Shown: positions 1-9,420, counted from the first letter of the stretch. The stretch is 64,000 nucleotides of DNA from Gillisella vitis (GCA_009744235.1 WPHV01000002.1:524436-588435), one strand, 5' to 3'. The notes: generated by a model not told the origin, from the sequence alone. Numbers and translations are program-made.

Positions 1-231
1 GAATTGGCCGCCATCCGCAAGCGCGGCTTTACAGTGACGCGTGGCGAAGTGGATCAGGGGCTTGTTGGTATTTCCGTACCCGTCACCTGCGCGCAAGGGG
101 CAATCAATGCCAGCTTCAGCCTGATCGTCCGTGCCAGCGATTTCGATGACTCAACTGAACGTCGGCTGGCGATGCTTTTGTTGCCAGCCTCTTCAATCCT
201 TGCTGACAAGCTAAATTCCCGGTGGTTTTGA
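1..231 (+). CDS. IclR-family transcriptional regulator, C-terminal fragment
   Basis: This is an open frame running in from the left edge; about 76 codons are visible, ending at TGA 229-231. The visible part, with a segment reading RGEVDQGLVGISVPV followed by a helix-rich end, matches the C-terminal effector-binding domain of IclR regulators, where a similar Gly-rich strand precedes the last strand and helix. The N-terminal winged helix lies outside the window, so target and ligand cannot be judged. It may regulate the downstream MFS gene, but a gap of about 500 bp separates them. Family assignment is moderately sure. Confidence 0.6.
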   Translation, partial: ELAAIRKRGFTVTRGEVDQGLVGISVPVTCAQGAINASFSLIVRASDFDDSTERRLAMLLLPASSILADKLNSRWF

Positions 232-734
232 GAGTTTTATATCAGCAGTGCTTGCCTCTTATATTCGAAATAATGCACGCATAATTAGAAATCCTTTCGA
301 TATTATCAAAATATAATAATTTTTGTTGACTAGCGATTTGATATTCCTCAATATGCAAAGAAATGAGGAGGTCCTGACGCAATTGCGTTGGGAGGGGAAG
401 GAAATCACGTCGCAGCATCGCATTCAGCCTGATGTCCAAGTTTATAATTCCTGGAGCCGGACTCGGCTTTGGGGGCATCAATTTGAGAATAGTGCAGCAT
501 CTTTGGTGTGACAGGTAACGCGTTCGGCGCTGCAGCTTTTGCAAGTGAGGTGGATCCAGTTTGATCAACCAGTCAGCTTGGAGGCGATTGCGTGAGCTGA
601 AATGGATTGCCTGAATTCGCGGAACCTCATTTCGAAACAATACAGATTGTAGGGCAGGCTGCCCCGCATCGATTTTCTGTGTGCGGATTGCGGACCAGTC
701 TTCAAGATCTGGGTATTTATGGAGGAGGAGAGAC
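232..734. other. Intergenic stretch without a recognised gene
   Basis: About 500 bp between the IclR-like tail and the MFS gene. The first 110 bp are AT-rich. A TTGACT hexamer at 326-331 could be a -35 box, but no convincing -10 follows. Short frames occur on both strands, including a 164-codon frame on the minus strand, but none shows a known motif or a clear ribosome binding site. Confidence 0.4.
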
Positions 735-1964
735 ATGCAAAGAGCCGCCGGTATACCTCAAGGCGTACTACTCATCTCAATGGCCTGGCTGGCGCCGATC
801 GGATCGACATTGTTCGCGCCGGTCTTGCCGCAGATCATCCAGCATTTTTCCTCGGTGGCAAATGCGTCGCTGCTTGCTCCGATCGCACTCGTCACACCAG
901 CCCTTTTCGTGGCGTTGCTTGCCCCGCTTGCCGGGATACTTGCCGATAGAATCGGTCGCAAGACACTGTTGTTTTATTCGATGCTGTTTTACGCCATTGC
1001 CGGCGTCATGCCAGCCTGGCTGGATAGCCTTTATACAATTATCGCATCGAGAGTTGTTGTTGGTATCGCCGAAGCGGGTGTGATGACGGCAGGGACGGCC
1101 CTGATCTGCGATTATTTTGCCGGCGAACGTCGGGCGCACTGGCTATCTCTGCAATTCGGGTCGGCCTCGTTTGTCGCAACCGTCTGTTTCGTCCTGGCAG
1201 GATTTCTGGGGGGGTACGGCTGGCGCGTGCCGTTTCTTGTCTATGGTGCCACGGCGCTATTTATTCCGCTTATCCTGATGGTCTTGTTCGAGCCGTCACG
1301 CACGACCACATCGAGCCGTCCGGCTGACATGCCTGCGGATACGCAGGAGGCTGAAGGCAGGCTTTTCAATACGCGGTTTATCGTTTGCCTCGTCTTGACG
1401 ATGATCTGCGGCATGCTCTTCTACGTGATGCCGGTCCATGTGTCCCTGCTCCTTGCCGAGCGAGGCATTGTCGAGCCAAGCGTGCTTGGTCTTGCCAGCG
1501 CTGCTGGTTCTTTCGGCGTCGTCGCCGGGACCTTGTTGTTCCGGTCTCAGGCGCGGCGCTCCATCGGTGTGCTCTTGTCGGCGGCCATGGTGTTGCAGGG
1601 TATCGGTTTCATCCTGCTCTATACCCAGGCTTCATTGATGGGTGGAATCGTTGGCATGTTCATCAACAATATTGGCTGCGGTATTTCGCTGCCTCTGGTT
1701 TTGGCCTTCACCATGGCGCGGCTGCCGGATGTGTATCGGGGCAGGGCTTCCGGTATCTGGACGTCGATGTTTTTCATCGGCCAGTTTATTTGCCCCCTCG
1801 TGGTTGGTGCTGTCTCCGCTGCCTCTGGCGGAATGATCGGTGCAATGGCGGGTTTTGCAGCTTTTACGCTGCTGGGAGCAGGCGTCTTCGCCATCTGGTC
1901 GATATTCGGTATGGCGTTGAAGGAGCCTGTCACCATTAAGCGGGAATTGGTCGGGCTTCATTGA
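735..1964 (+). CDS. MFS transporter (drug/metabolite exporter type)
   Basis: A 409-residue protein with about twelve hydrophobic segments, the usual size of a 12-TM major facilitator. The loop between TM2 and TM3 carries the MFS signature (LAGILADRIGRKTLL). A hydrophilic central loop of about 30 residues (around residue 200-225) separates the two six-helix halves. ATG 735 was chosen because GGAGGAGG at 721-728 sits at ideal distance; an upstream in-frame ATG at 681 lacks such a site. It probably exports a small molecule by proton antiport across the inner membrane. The substrate cannot be told from sequence. A gene for an outer-membrane channel-like protein follows, which may be a functional partner. 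Confidence 0.85.
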   Translation: MQRAAGIPQGVLLISMAWLAPIGSTLFAPVLPQIIQHFSSVANASLLAPIALVTPALFVALLAPLAGILADRIGRKTLLFYSMLFYAIAGVMPAWLDSLYTIIASRVVVGIAEAGVMTAGTALICDYFAGERRAHWLSLQFGSASFVATVCFVLAGFLGGYGWRVPFLVYGATALFIPLILMVLFEPSRTTTSSRPADMPADTQEAEGRLFNTRFIVCLVLTMICGMLFYVMPVHVSLLLAERGIVEPSVLGLASAAGSFGVVAGTLLFRSQARRSIGVLLSAAMVLQGIGFILLYTQASLMGGIVGMFINNIGCGISLPLVLAFTMARLPDVYRGRASGIWTSMFFIGQFICPLVVGAVSAASGGMIGAMAGFAAFTLLGAGVFAIWSIFGMALKEPVTIKRELVGLH

Positions 1965-2215
1965 AACGGAGCGAACCAGGCGCAGGTTTACTGCATCCTT
2001 TGTGGCACACTTCGCTTTGCTCCAGCACCCTTCTCTATGTGCAACCTCTTAAATATATTTCTACCTTAAGGAGTTGTGGCATTTCTTTGCAAGCCTGGAG
2101 CAAGAAGAGGCGGTTAGGGTGGCCTGGGATTTACTATGGAGCGAATCCCAGGGCGATTCGACAGTGCCGGATATGGGGTGGCCTATTATTTTGGCTGGGA
2201 AAGTGGGACAAGTTT

Positions 2216-3238
2216 ATGGGAAATAGACGGTTAAATTTTGCGGTTCTGCTGATGGGCTCTTGCCTATTGGCTTCTCAAGGTGGGCAGGCCTTTGCTGCCG
2301 AGTTTTATCAGACGTCCACACCGGGCGCCTCCACGGATATAAGGGCTGCCGAATTGCCGCCCGAGGCTGGCTTCTATGCGGTCGGTGGCAGCTGGGGCAG
2401 TTGGCGGAACTCTCTGCGTGACAATAGCGGAAATTCGATGTTCCCTGATACAAGCGAAAGGCTTTTTCAGGGGCAGTTGGGTGGGCTTTATGTCTATGAC
2501 GGGGAGTTCCTTGGTGGGCGAATGGCGTCTTCTCTGGTCTTCGTTTACGGAGAGCACGATCTGACGATTACAAAAACAACGCCAGCCAATCTGTCTTCCA
2601 AAAATACCGGTTGGTTCGACGCTTATTCCGATATCTTCTTCTGGTCGAAGAGCTGGTATGAGGGCCCGCCTCCTGGCGCTCCCGGCCAACCCAAGCCAGC
2701 TGCTGATTTCATTCCGCCGATGCCGGTTGGCTTCACCCTGGGTCTTGGTGTTGGGGTCACCATACCAATGGGCCTGTTCGACAATGAAAAGGTCGGCAAT
2801 CCAGGCTTCAGCAACTGGGTTCTGTCTCCAAATATTGCCATGACCTATCGAACCCGTCCTATTCTTTTGGAGGGGACGGAGTTTTCGACCCGTATCTTCT
2901 ACAATCACAATTTCGACCGCGATGACTCGACGGGTGGTTACACCTATCGCGACGGTGATTATCTTTCTGCCGATTTCGCCGTCACGGAACGGTATAATCG
3001 ATACCAGTTGGGTCTTGCTGGCAATGTCAAATGGCAGGTTCAGGATGATGATGGGTCTCCGGCCAATCCAGCCACAGACGGACGACGGCATAAATCTATA
3101 CGCCTCGGTCCCATCGTAGCGGTTGATTTTCCATCACAACGTGCAACTGTGACAATCAAATACCTGACGGATGTCTACAACAGGAATTCATTCAAGGGTG
3201 ATTATCTGCAAGTGAACTTTATCAAAAAGCTCTGGTAG
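2216..3238 (+). CDS. Outer-membrane channel-like protein (phenol MetA/SphA-type family)
   Basis: A 340-residue protein with a signal peptide (residues 1-26, hydrophobic core LNFAVLLMGSCLLA, cleavage after AFA). The mature part is rich in alternating polar and hydrophobic strands with many Gly, Tyr and Trp, and ends in an aromatic residue (Trp), as beta-barrel outer-membrane proteins do. The layout recalls the family described as transporter or MetA-pathway phenol degradation protein. An ATG at 2216 fits the signal peptide; an in-frame upstream extension to 1961 would place about 85 unrelated residues before it. It probably admits an aromatic or other hydrophobic compound. A strong hairpin follows the stop. 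Family name is moderately sure; substrate unknown. Confidence 0.65.
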   Translation: MGNRRLNFAVLLMGSCLLASQGGQAFAAEFYQTSTPGASTDIRAAELPPEAGFYAVGGSWGSWRNSLRDNSGNSMFPDTSERLFQGQLGGLYVYDGEFLGGRMASSLVFVYGEHDLTITKTTPANLSSKNTGWFDAYSDIFFWSKSWYEGPPPGAPGQPKPAADFIPPMPVGFTLGLGVGVTIPMGLFDNEKVGNPGFSNWVLSPNIAMTYRTRPILLEGTEFSTRIFYNHNFDRDDSTGGYTYRDGDYLSADFAVTERYNRYQLGLAGNVKWQVQDDDGSPANPATDGRRHKSIRLGPIVAVDFPSQRATVTIKYLTDVYNRNSFKGDYLQVNFIKKLW

Positions 3239-3245
3239 TTGGCAG

Positions 3246-3276
3246 ACGGCGAAGATGGTTCAACCATCTTCGCCGT
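3246..3276 (+). terminator. Hairpin terminator after the outer-membrane protein gene
   Basis: A perfect 15-bp inverted repeat (3246-3260 with 3262-3276) begins 7 bp after the stop codon and is followed by TTCCTT. The stem is GC-rich at the base. It is a probable intrinsic terminator for the preceding gene. Confidence 0.75.
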
Positions 3277-3346
3277 TTCCTTAAGCTGAAGTTTTTCAGG
3301 GAAAACTGTCAATTATTGGGCCTCAAAATCAATCCATACGAATACA

Positions 3347-3400
3347 GCACGACAGTCTCTTTTGGGCGCTTGATAAAATGCCCAAAAGAGACTGTCGTGC
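3347..3400. terminator. 21-bp perfect inverted repeat, probable second terminator
   Basis: The arms 3347-3367 and 3380-3400 are perfect reverse complements separated by a 12-nt loop. The right arm is followed by TTTAATTTTT on the plus strand. The hairpin is much longer than a typical terminator stem and stands about 70 bp after the first one. It is read here as a strong terminator or insulator; a small mobile or repetitive palindrome is the alternative. Confidence 0.65.
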
Positions 3401-3410
3401 TTTAATTTTT

Positions 3411-4023
3411 CTGCCTGCTTCTGTGGATTGTAACTGATTCAAGGAATTCACGGACGGTCAGGCCGAGTCAGTCGTTGACCACCAGATATTATGTTTAATT
3501 CATGCCGGTGGTAGAGTGGATTCTCCGCCGTTCGAATGCCAGGGTTCAACGGTCATTCTGCTCAGAGATCATCGCTCTGTCACGTCGGGACATTGTTTAG
3601 GTTGCTTCGTACGCTGGGGAGCACTGAGCAAACGGTCTGTCGGTCGCCGCGTTGAAAAATTGCCGTCGCTAATCGGACGACTAGGCAAATCAACGATCCC
3701 TCTGGTACTTGCGTATTTTCTCATATAGTATTTGATCTAAGTAATTATCGGAGAATCAAGATCGCTTCTTGCTGGTTTTAACTTTGATGACCGGAAACTG
3801 GTTGTTCTCGTAAAGATGCGCTTCAATCTACAATACGCTGCGTTGCGGTCTGTCATCGTTAGACACCCTCGGATGCTTTATTGCACTTGTAAACTCTTGT
3901 ATGAGATAAGTGAAAAGTTACCGAACCAGCATGCCGGACGGTCACGACTGTGGCAAAACGCTCTTCGAATTCGAAGTGGCGTTGGCGTCCTTGCGTTATC
4001 GATTGATCGTCAGGAGAATGATA
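3411..4023. other. Intergenic stretch without a recognised gene
   Basis: About 600 bp between the second hairpin and the molybdopterin-oxidoreductase-like gene. No frame here has both a plausible start and a known motif. The promoter for the downstream gene pair should lie in its right part, but no clear -35/-10 pair was seen. Confidence 0.4.
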
Positions 4024-4530
4024 ATGAGAATCGTCCGCCTTTGGGCCTATATCGTGCTGTCGGTCGCTCCCATTTCTATGGCATTGGCGGGAACATTCGC
4101 AGAGCCGAAAGGCAAGCCTATTCTGGTGATTTCTGGCAATATTGAAAACCGCAATACGGCAGATGGGGCTGCTTTTGATCTTGGCATGTTGGAGGCCATT
4201 GGTTCTACAGTGATTAAAACCACCAATCCGTGGTATGAAGGGCGTACGGTTTTTGAAGGCGTTCCGCTTAAAAAGCTGATGGATTTCGTGGGGGCAAAGG
4301 GAACGAAGGTGACAGCCGTTGCTCTGAACGATTATGTGACAACAATTCCGCTTGATGATTTCAATCGGTTCAATGTTTTGCTCGCTTTCAAGCGGGACGA
4401 GAATTATATGCCAGTGAGGGATAAAGGGCCGCTCTTCATTGTCTATCCCTATGACAGTGACCAACAGCTTCAAAGTCAGGTATATTACATGCGCTCGGCA
4501 TGGCAGGTTTCAAAGCTCATTGTGGAATAG
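4024..4530 (+). CDS. Small secreted molybdopterin-oxidoreductase-like protein
   Basis: A 168-residue protein with a signal peptide (residues 1-20, VRLWAYIVLSVAPISMALA). The mature part resembles the fold of the molybdopterin-binding oxidoreductase (sulfite-oxidase-like) domain in its small stand-alone form: an ISGNI strand, a hydrophobic LGMLEAIG helix, a GVPLKKLM segment and an ALNDYVTTIPL strand. The mature protein contains no cysteine, so the Mo-ligating Cys of sulfite oxidase is missing, and a cofactor-free binding role is more likely than catalysis. CAGGAG at 4011-4016 favours ATG 4024 over ATG 4018. The GGDEF-EAL gene starts 9 bp after its stop. A ligand-binding or redox-sensing partner of that protein's periplasmic domain is an inference. 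Confidence 0.65.
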   Translation: MRIVRLWAYIVLSVAPISMALAGTFAEPKGKPILVISGNIENRNTADGAAFDLGMLEAIGSTVIKTTNPWYEGRTVFEGVPLKKLMDFVGAKGTKVTAVALNDYVTTIPLDDFNRFNVLLAFKRDENYMPVRDKGPLFIVYPYDSDQQLQSQVYYMRSAWQVSKLIVE

Positions 4531-4539
4531 AGGCGCGGC

Positions 4540-6510
4540 GTGAGGCGTATTCTTGGGACGATCATATGTTGTTTCGTCATGGCAACCGGGTACATCGCCT
4601 ATGTGATAGCCGAACGTCAAACGACGCTTGAGAAATTCGCCCGTTACAATGATTCCTGGGCCGTCAGTCAAACCCTCTCCGAATATATGAGGCTTGAGCA
4701 CCGGCTGGCGACATCCGCATTCGACATGGGTGAGTTTGACCGGGATGATTTGCGTCTCCGTCTGGATATCATGCTGAGCCGGCTGGAACTATTCGAGCAA
4801 GGCAATTTAAAGAGCTTCATTGATGCCGATCCGCAGCGTGTGGATCTGATTGCCAAGCTCAGCGACGTTCTTGAAACTCTCAACAGGCGGTTCGGAACGC
4901 TGGACCTCGAAGCCATCAAAGCGCTGTTGCAGAAAATGGAACTTCTGGATGGTCCGATGACAAGGCTGGCATCGACTGCTCTCGAAGCCGATGTCAGCAA
5001 GATTGGTGCGGCCCAGGCCGAGTTGCGGCACCTTCATCTCATCTATACCGCCCTTGCTGGGGGGCTTATCCTGTGCGGCATTGTGCTTGTCGGCTTGCTT
5101 TTGCGTCACAACAGTCTTCTGGATAAAGCACATCGGCGTATGCAACGATTGACAGACGATTTGCGCGCGGCGTCCTGGGAGCTGAAATCGCAAAACAATC
5201 GCCTCGAATATGTCGCTCACCATGATTCCCTGACCGGTCTGCCCAACCGCATCCTCTTTCGTCAGGATCTGGAAGCAAGGCTGGTATCGGCCAAAGCTGG
5301 CGGACCGCCGGCCATCATCCTGCTGTTGGATCTCGATGGGTTTAAGGATGTGAACGATACGCTTGGTCATGACATCGGTGATGCCTTGCTGCGGATGGTC
5401 GCGAGCCGGCTGGTCGATATCAAGGACCATGGCGATCTTGTCTGTCGTTTGGGAGGAGACGAATTCGCGATCTTGTCCACCGGTCTGACCGAGAACCAGG
5501 CCATGGATTTTGCTAGGCGTCTGATGAATGAACTTGGACTTGTATACCTTGTCGGAGACCAGGCGATCAAGATCGGCACCTGTGTCGGCGTGGCGATCTT
5601 CAATGACGAGCCGGACACCGACGAACTCTTCAAGCGTGCTGACCTTGCTCTCTATGAAGCCAAGGCTTTGGGGCCGAGCCATGCCTGTGTGTTTGAAAGC
5701 CAGATGCAGACACGGTTGAAGGACAGAAAGTCGTTCGAGGCGGATTTGCAAACGGCTTTGCAAAACGGGGAAATGGAAGTCTACTACCAACCATTGGCGA
5801 CCACCGCGACGCGTGAGATTTGCGGTTATGAAGCATTGCTGCGCTGGACACATCCAAGCCGCGGTTCTGTGTCGCCGGTCGATTTCATCCCTGTCGCCGA
5901 AAAAATCGGGGTCATTGATGGGCTTGGGGATTGGGTTCTGCGTACCGCCTGCGTGGAAGCGGCAAGCTGGCGCGGCCATCTCAAAATTGCGGTCAATCTG
6001 TCGTCGGTGCAGTTTCGCAGCACGACGCTCGTGCAAAAGGTTTTGGATGCCCTGGAAATCAGCGGCCTTTCTGCGGGCCGTCTAGAGCTTGAGATCACCG
6101 AATCCGTCTTGCTTGACAAAAACGAACTGACCCTGAAAACCTTGAGGGAACTGAAGGCGATCGGGATTCAGATTGCCATGGATGATTTCGGGACGGGTTA
6201 TTCTTCGCTCGGCAGCTTGCGAGGCTTTCCGTTTGACAAGTTGAAGATCGATCGGTCCTTTATCCGCGATGTGACGACAAGGGCGGATGCCCTGGCAATT
6301 GCAGAGCTGGTGACAGGGATTGGTGCCAGCCTTGGCATGACCACAACGGCTGAAGGTGTGGAAACGGAAGAACAATTCGAATGCGTGAAAAGACTGGGTT
6401 GCGATCAGGTTCAGGGATACTTGATCGGCAGGCCACAACCGGTGAGCTTTCTCACCCACCTTCGTCAGGAGGATGACAACAAGGAAGTAACCTTCGACCA
6501 ATCATGGTAA
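4540..6510 (+). CDS. Membrane GGDEF-EAL cyclic-di-GMP turnover protein
   Basis: A 656-residue protein. One membrane segment (about residues 3-24) and a second (about 166-188) bracket a periplasmic helical region of about 140 residues. A short coiled linker leads to a GGDEF domain with intact GGDEF at 305-309 and a DxLTGLPNR start. A full EAL domain follows, with EALLRW from 431, ELEITES, and a DDFGTGYSSL loop. Both cyclase and phosphodiesterase residues look intact, so the protein could make or degrade c-di-GMP; the net direction cannot be told. The start is GTG 4540. It is probably cotranscribed with the small secreted protein just upstream, which may act on its periplasmic sensor. Confidence 0.93.
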   Translation: MRRILGTIICCFVMATGYIAYVIAERQTTLEKFARYNDSWAVSQTLSEYMRLEHRLATSAFDMGEFDRDDLRLRLDIMLSRLELFEQGNLKSFIDADPQRVDLIAKLSDVLETLNRRFGTLDLEAIKALLQKMELLDGPMTRLASTALEADVSKIGAAQAELRHLHLIYTALAGGLILCGIVLVGLLLRHNSLLDKAHRRMQRLTDDLRAASWELKSQNNRLEYVAHHDSLTGLPNRILFRQDLEARLVSAKAGGPPAIILLLDLDGFKDVNDTLGHDIGDALLRMVASRLVDIKDHGDLVCRLGGDEFAILSTGLTENQAMDFARRLMNELGLVYLVGDQAIKIGTCVGVAIFNDEPDTDELFKRADLALYEAKALGPSHACVFESQMQTRLKDRKSFEADLQTALQNGEMEVYYQPLATTATREICGYEALLRWTHPSRGSVSPVDFIPVAEKIGVIDGLGDWVLRTACVEAASWRGHLKIAVNLSSVQFRSTTLVQKVLDALEISGLSAGRLELEITESVLLDKNELTLKTLRELKAIGIQIAMDDFGTGYSSLGSLRGFPFDKLKIDRSFIRDVTTRADALAIAELVTGIGASLGMTTTAEGVETEEQFECVKRLGCDQVQGYLIGRPQPVSFLTHLRQEDDNKEVTFDQSW

Positions 6511-6667
6511 TTGTTGCAATTCCCTATGCTTGGTAAAGGCAATGCTCGGGAAGAGACAGGGCTGGGACAGGCACATGACATTTTCCTTTGCATCCCTGGT
6601 AATTTCAGGAATGATGTATTGGCAACCGGTCCAAAACCAATCGTCTTAATCCCGCGACCGAAACTCT

Positions 6668-7507
6668 TTGGATAAAGTGAACAGTAGCGTGTTTCAGGTG
6701 AAATTCTGGGGTGTTCGCGGCAGTATCCCGGTCTGTGGCGCGGAATTCGATGTTTATGGCGGGAACACCCCCTGTATTGAGGTGCGCTGCGGCGAGCACA
6801 GGCTTATTTTCGATGCCGGCTCCGGCATTCGTCAGGCCGGTCTGGATATGATGGGAGACAAGACCAGCAATGTCGACCTGTTCTTTTCCCACTGTCACTA
6901 CGATCACATTATCGGCTTGCCTTTTTTCAAGCCGATCTACAATCCCGAGATCACCGTCAATATCTGGTCCGGCCACCTTGCCGGTAGCATGACGACTGAT
7001 CAGATGATCCATCAATTCGTCAGTCCGCCATATTTTCCCGTGAAGATGGATATCTGCAAGGCCTCTCTGCAGTTTCATGATTTTCGGGCCGGGGATATTC
7101 TGACGCCTCGTCCTGGTATTTCCATCGGCACATTTGCGCTCAATCATCCGGGCGGATGCATCGGCTACCGGGTGGAATGGGCAGGTAAGGTGCTGGCACT
7201 GGTATTTGACATAGAACATCAGCCCGGTGAACTCGATCCGACAGCGCTGGCGCTGATGGCTAATGCCGATATTGCGGTCTATGACGCCGCCTTTACTGAA
7301 GCGGAAATGCAGCGTTATCGAGGGTTTGGCCATTCGAGCTGGGAACAGGGCGTGAAATTGGCCCAAGAGGCAAATGTGGGCCGATTGTTGCTGTTCCATC
7401 ACGCCCCCTGGCGGACCGACAGCGAAATGGCACTGCTGGAACGGTTGGCGCAGGAGGCGTTTCCAGCGACGCTTATGGCTCGTGACGGAATGCTTCTCGA
7501 TATCTGA
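6668..7507 (+). CDS. MBL-fold metallohydrolase
   Basis: A protein of about 279 residues of the metallo-beta-lactamase fold. The N-terminus FWGVRGSIPVCG with YGGNTPCIEV marks the family often labelled MBL-fold hydrolase near signalling genes. The metal site HCHYDH lies at 75-80, followed by later His and Asp ligands (LNHPGG, FDIEHQ, FGHSSWEQG). The start is uncertain: TTG 6668, GTG 6677 or GTG 6689 are all in frame and none has a clear ribosome binding site. Class II cyclic-nucleotide phosphodiesterases and PhnP-like phosphodiesterases share this fold. Next to two nucleotide cyclases, a role in cyclic-nucleotide turnover is possible but unproven. Confidence 0.8.
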   Translation: MDKVNSSVFQVKFWGVRGSIPVCGAEFDVYGGNTPCIEVRCGEHRLIFDAGSGIRQAGLDMMGDKTSNVDLFFSHCHYDHIIGLPFFKPIYNPEITVNIWSGHLAGSMTTDQMIHQFVSPPYFPVKMDICKASLQFHDFRAGDILTPRPGISIGTFALNHPGGCIGYRVEWAGKVLALVFDIEHQPGELDPTALALMANADIAVYDAAFTEAEMQRYRGFGHSSWEQGVKLAQEANVGRLLLFHHAPWRTDSEMALLERLAQEAFPATLMARDGMLLDI

Positions 7508-7653
7508 CAGCACGGGCAAAAATTTGGAAGCTTGATTTCCGTATTGGTCATACAATCGATAAAATCAATCGGGAAACCTGGCGATGATTTACAGGTCCTG
7601 TCAAAACTGCCATTGCTGGATCTTCGGAAAGTGGCTTTGAAGAACTGAAACCT

Positions 7654-9369
7654 ATGGCCGTGGACGTCAAAAAAAGCCTCTGGTCGGAACGCCGGATACG
7701 CAAGGCCCGGCTCGGTTCGGGGCTGGTGATTTTCCTGTTCCTCGCCATGCATATGGCCAATCATGCCACCGGGTTGATCTCGGTGGATTTCGCCGATCGC
7801 GCCCGTTTGTGGTTTCTGGGTGTTTGGCGTACCCCCCCCGGCACAGTCGCGCTTTACGGTTCTCTCCTTACGCATATGGGTCTGGCCCTGCGCGCCGTCT
7901 ATATCCGCCGCAGCTTTACTATGCCCAAATCCGAAGCGTTGCAGATCGTACTTGGCCTGGTGGTGCCGCTGCTGATCATCGACCATATTGTCGCGACCAG
8001 GATTGCCTCCTCGCTCTTTCATCTGCGTGACAACTATCAGTCTGTTGTCCATTCCATGTGGAGCACGTCGCCTGTCGATGGATGGCGGCAGTCGCTGGCC
8101 ATCGTCATTTTATGGCTGCATGGATGTATTGGAGTCCATTTTTGGCTGCGCTTCCGGCCATGGTATGAAAGGTCCAAAACGGGTTTCCTGACGGTGGCCA
8201 TTCTGCTGCCGATCCTGTCTCTGCTCGGCTTTGTCGAGATGGGCCGCACGATTGCCAGTCCAACCTTCTGGTTGAGCGGTTATCCGGGAGGCTATTACGA
8301 ACCGGCCGCCTTGACATCAAGCGAAGCGGGATGGATCCAGATTATCCGTCTGGCACTTTATGGATTGTTTTTCCTGTCTATCGGCATGGTTGTCGCCTTG
8401 CGCATTGCCCGCAGACTGACCGAGCGGGCGCATCTGATCACCGTCCGTTATCCGAACGGCGAGACGGTCAGGGTGCCGCGTGGCTTCACCCTGCTTGAGG
8501 CCAGTCGACTGGCAGGACAACCGCATTATGCCGTGTGCGGCGGCAAGGGCCAATGTTCGACCTGCCGTGTCCAGGTTATCGATGGAGAGCAACAGCTGCC
8601 GCCTGCTGAAACGCTGGAGCAGGGTACTTTGAACCGGATCAAGGCTGGCCCCGGTGTGCGACTTGCCTGCCAGCTTCGCCCCAAGGCGAACCTCACAGTC
8701 ATGCCGCTTATGGTGGCGATGCCGCAAAGCGCCACGGTGGATAGCAGTCATGAGGTAATACCCGGCCGCGAACGCGATATTGCCGTGCTGTTCTGCGACC
8801 TGCGACATTTCACGATGCTGACGGAAAGCCGGCTGCCTTTCGACATCGTCTTTCTGCTGAACCGCTATTTCGCCGTGGTCGGTCATGCCGTGGAAGAGGC
8901 AGGAGGGCGACTGGATAAATTCATCGGCGATGGCGCCATGGCGCTTTTCGGCGTCACAGGTTCGACCGAGGTAGCCTGTCGCCAGGCCTTGAAGGCGGCA
9001 AACGGTATTATTGCCGGTCTGGAGGAGTTGAACCGGCAATTGGCCAACGAACTGACGGTACCGCTCAGGATCGCCATTGGTATTCATACCGGTCCGGCCG
9101 TAGTGGGAACGTTGGGTTACGGCAGCGTTCGTAATCTCACAGCCATTGGCGATACCGTCAATGTCGCCAGCCGGCTTGAATCGGTGGCCAAGGAATTCGA
9201 AACGCAACTGGTGATTTCCGAACCCGTCGCTACTCTGGCGGGGCTTGCGGTGCCGGAAAGCGCTGGACGGGAAATTTCCATTCGCGGCCGAGCGGAGCCA
9301 TTGAAAGTCTTCATCCTGAATGAGGCGACACGCAGTGCGCTCAACCTTTCCGAGCTTGGCAAAACATAA
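7654..9369 (+). CDS. Membrane adenylate cyclase with a [2Fe-2S] ferredoxin domain
   Basis: A 571-residue class III cyclase with three parts. Residues about 20-255 hold six hydrophobic segments with several membrane His residues (for example MHMANHATG), recalling heme-b quinone-type anchors. Residues about 265-350 are a plant-type ferredoxin with Cys295-x5-Cys301-x2-Cys304 and Cys339. Residues about 370-565 are the cyclase domain, with metal Asp382 and Asp426, Lys422, Asp500, Asn503 and Arg507 all present. It should make cAMP at the inner face of the membrane under control of a redox or quinone signal; the product is known for the family, the signal is inferred. The start ATG 7654 gives a basic cytoplasmic N-terminus. 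Confidence 0.88.
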   Translation: MAVDVKKSLWSERRIRKARLGSGLVIFLFLAMHMANHATGLISVDFADRARLWFLGVWRTPPGTVALYGSLLTHMGLALRAVYIRRSFTMPKSEALQIVLGLVVPLLIIDHIVATRIASSLFHLRDNYQSVVHSMWSTSPVDGWRQSLAIVILWLHGCIGVHFWLRFRPWYERSKTGFLTVAILLPILSLLGFVEMGRTIASPTFWLSGYPGGYYEPAALTSSEAGWIQIIRLALYGLFFLSIGMVVALRIARRLTERAHLITVRYPNGETVRVPRGFTLLEASRLAGQPHYAVCGGKGQCSTCRVQVIDGEQQLPPAETLEQGTLNRIKAGPGVRLACQLRPKANLTVMPLMVAMPQSATVDSSHEVIPGRERDIAVLFCDLRHFTMLTESRLPFDIVFLLNRYFAVVGHAVEEAGGRLDKFIGDGAMALFGVTGSTEVACRQALKAANGIIAGLEELNRQLANELTVPLRIAIGIHTGPAVVGTLGYGSVRNLTAIGDTVNVASRLESVAKEFETQLVISEPVATLAGLAVPESAGREISIRGRAEPLKVFILNEATRSALNLSELGKT

Positions 9370-9420
9370 CCTGCGGCGACGGAAAATCCGATGTGAAAAC
9401 AAACAGCAGCATCGTTCCGA

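Noticed and set aside
242-736. 164-codon frame on the minus strand before the MFS gene
   Set aside because: No recognisable motif, no ribosome binding site and overlap with the MFS ribosome binding site; composition unlike neighbouring genes.
3495-3570. tRNA-like stretch (GGTGGTAGAGTGG and a GTTCGAATGCC segment)
   Set aside because: The arms do not fold into a cloverleaf and no acceptor stem could be paired.
3516-3728. 70-codon plus-strand frame
   Set aside because: No motif, no ribosome binding site, short and in an otherwise gene-free stretch.
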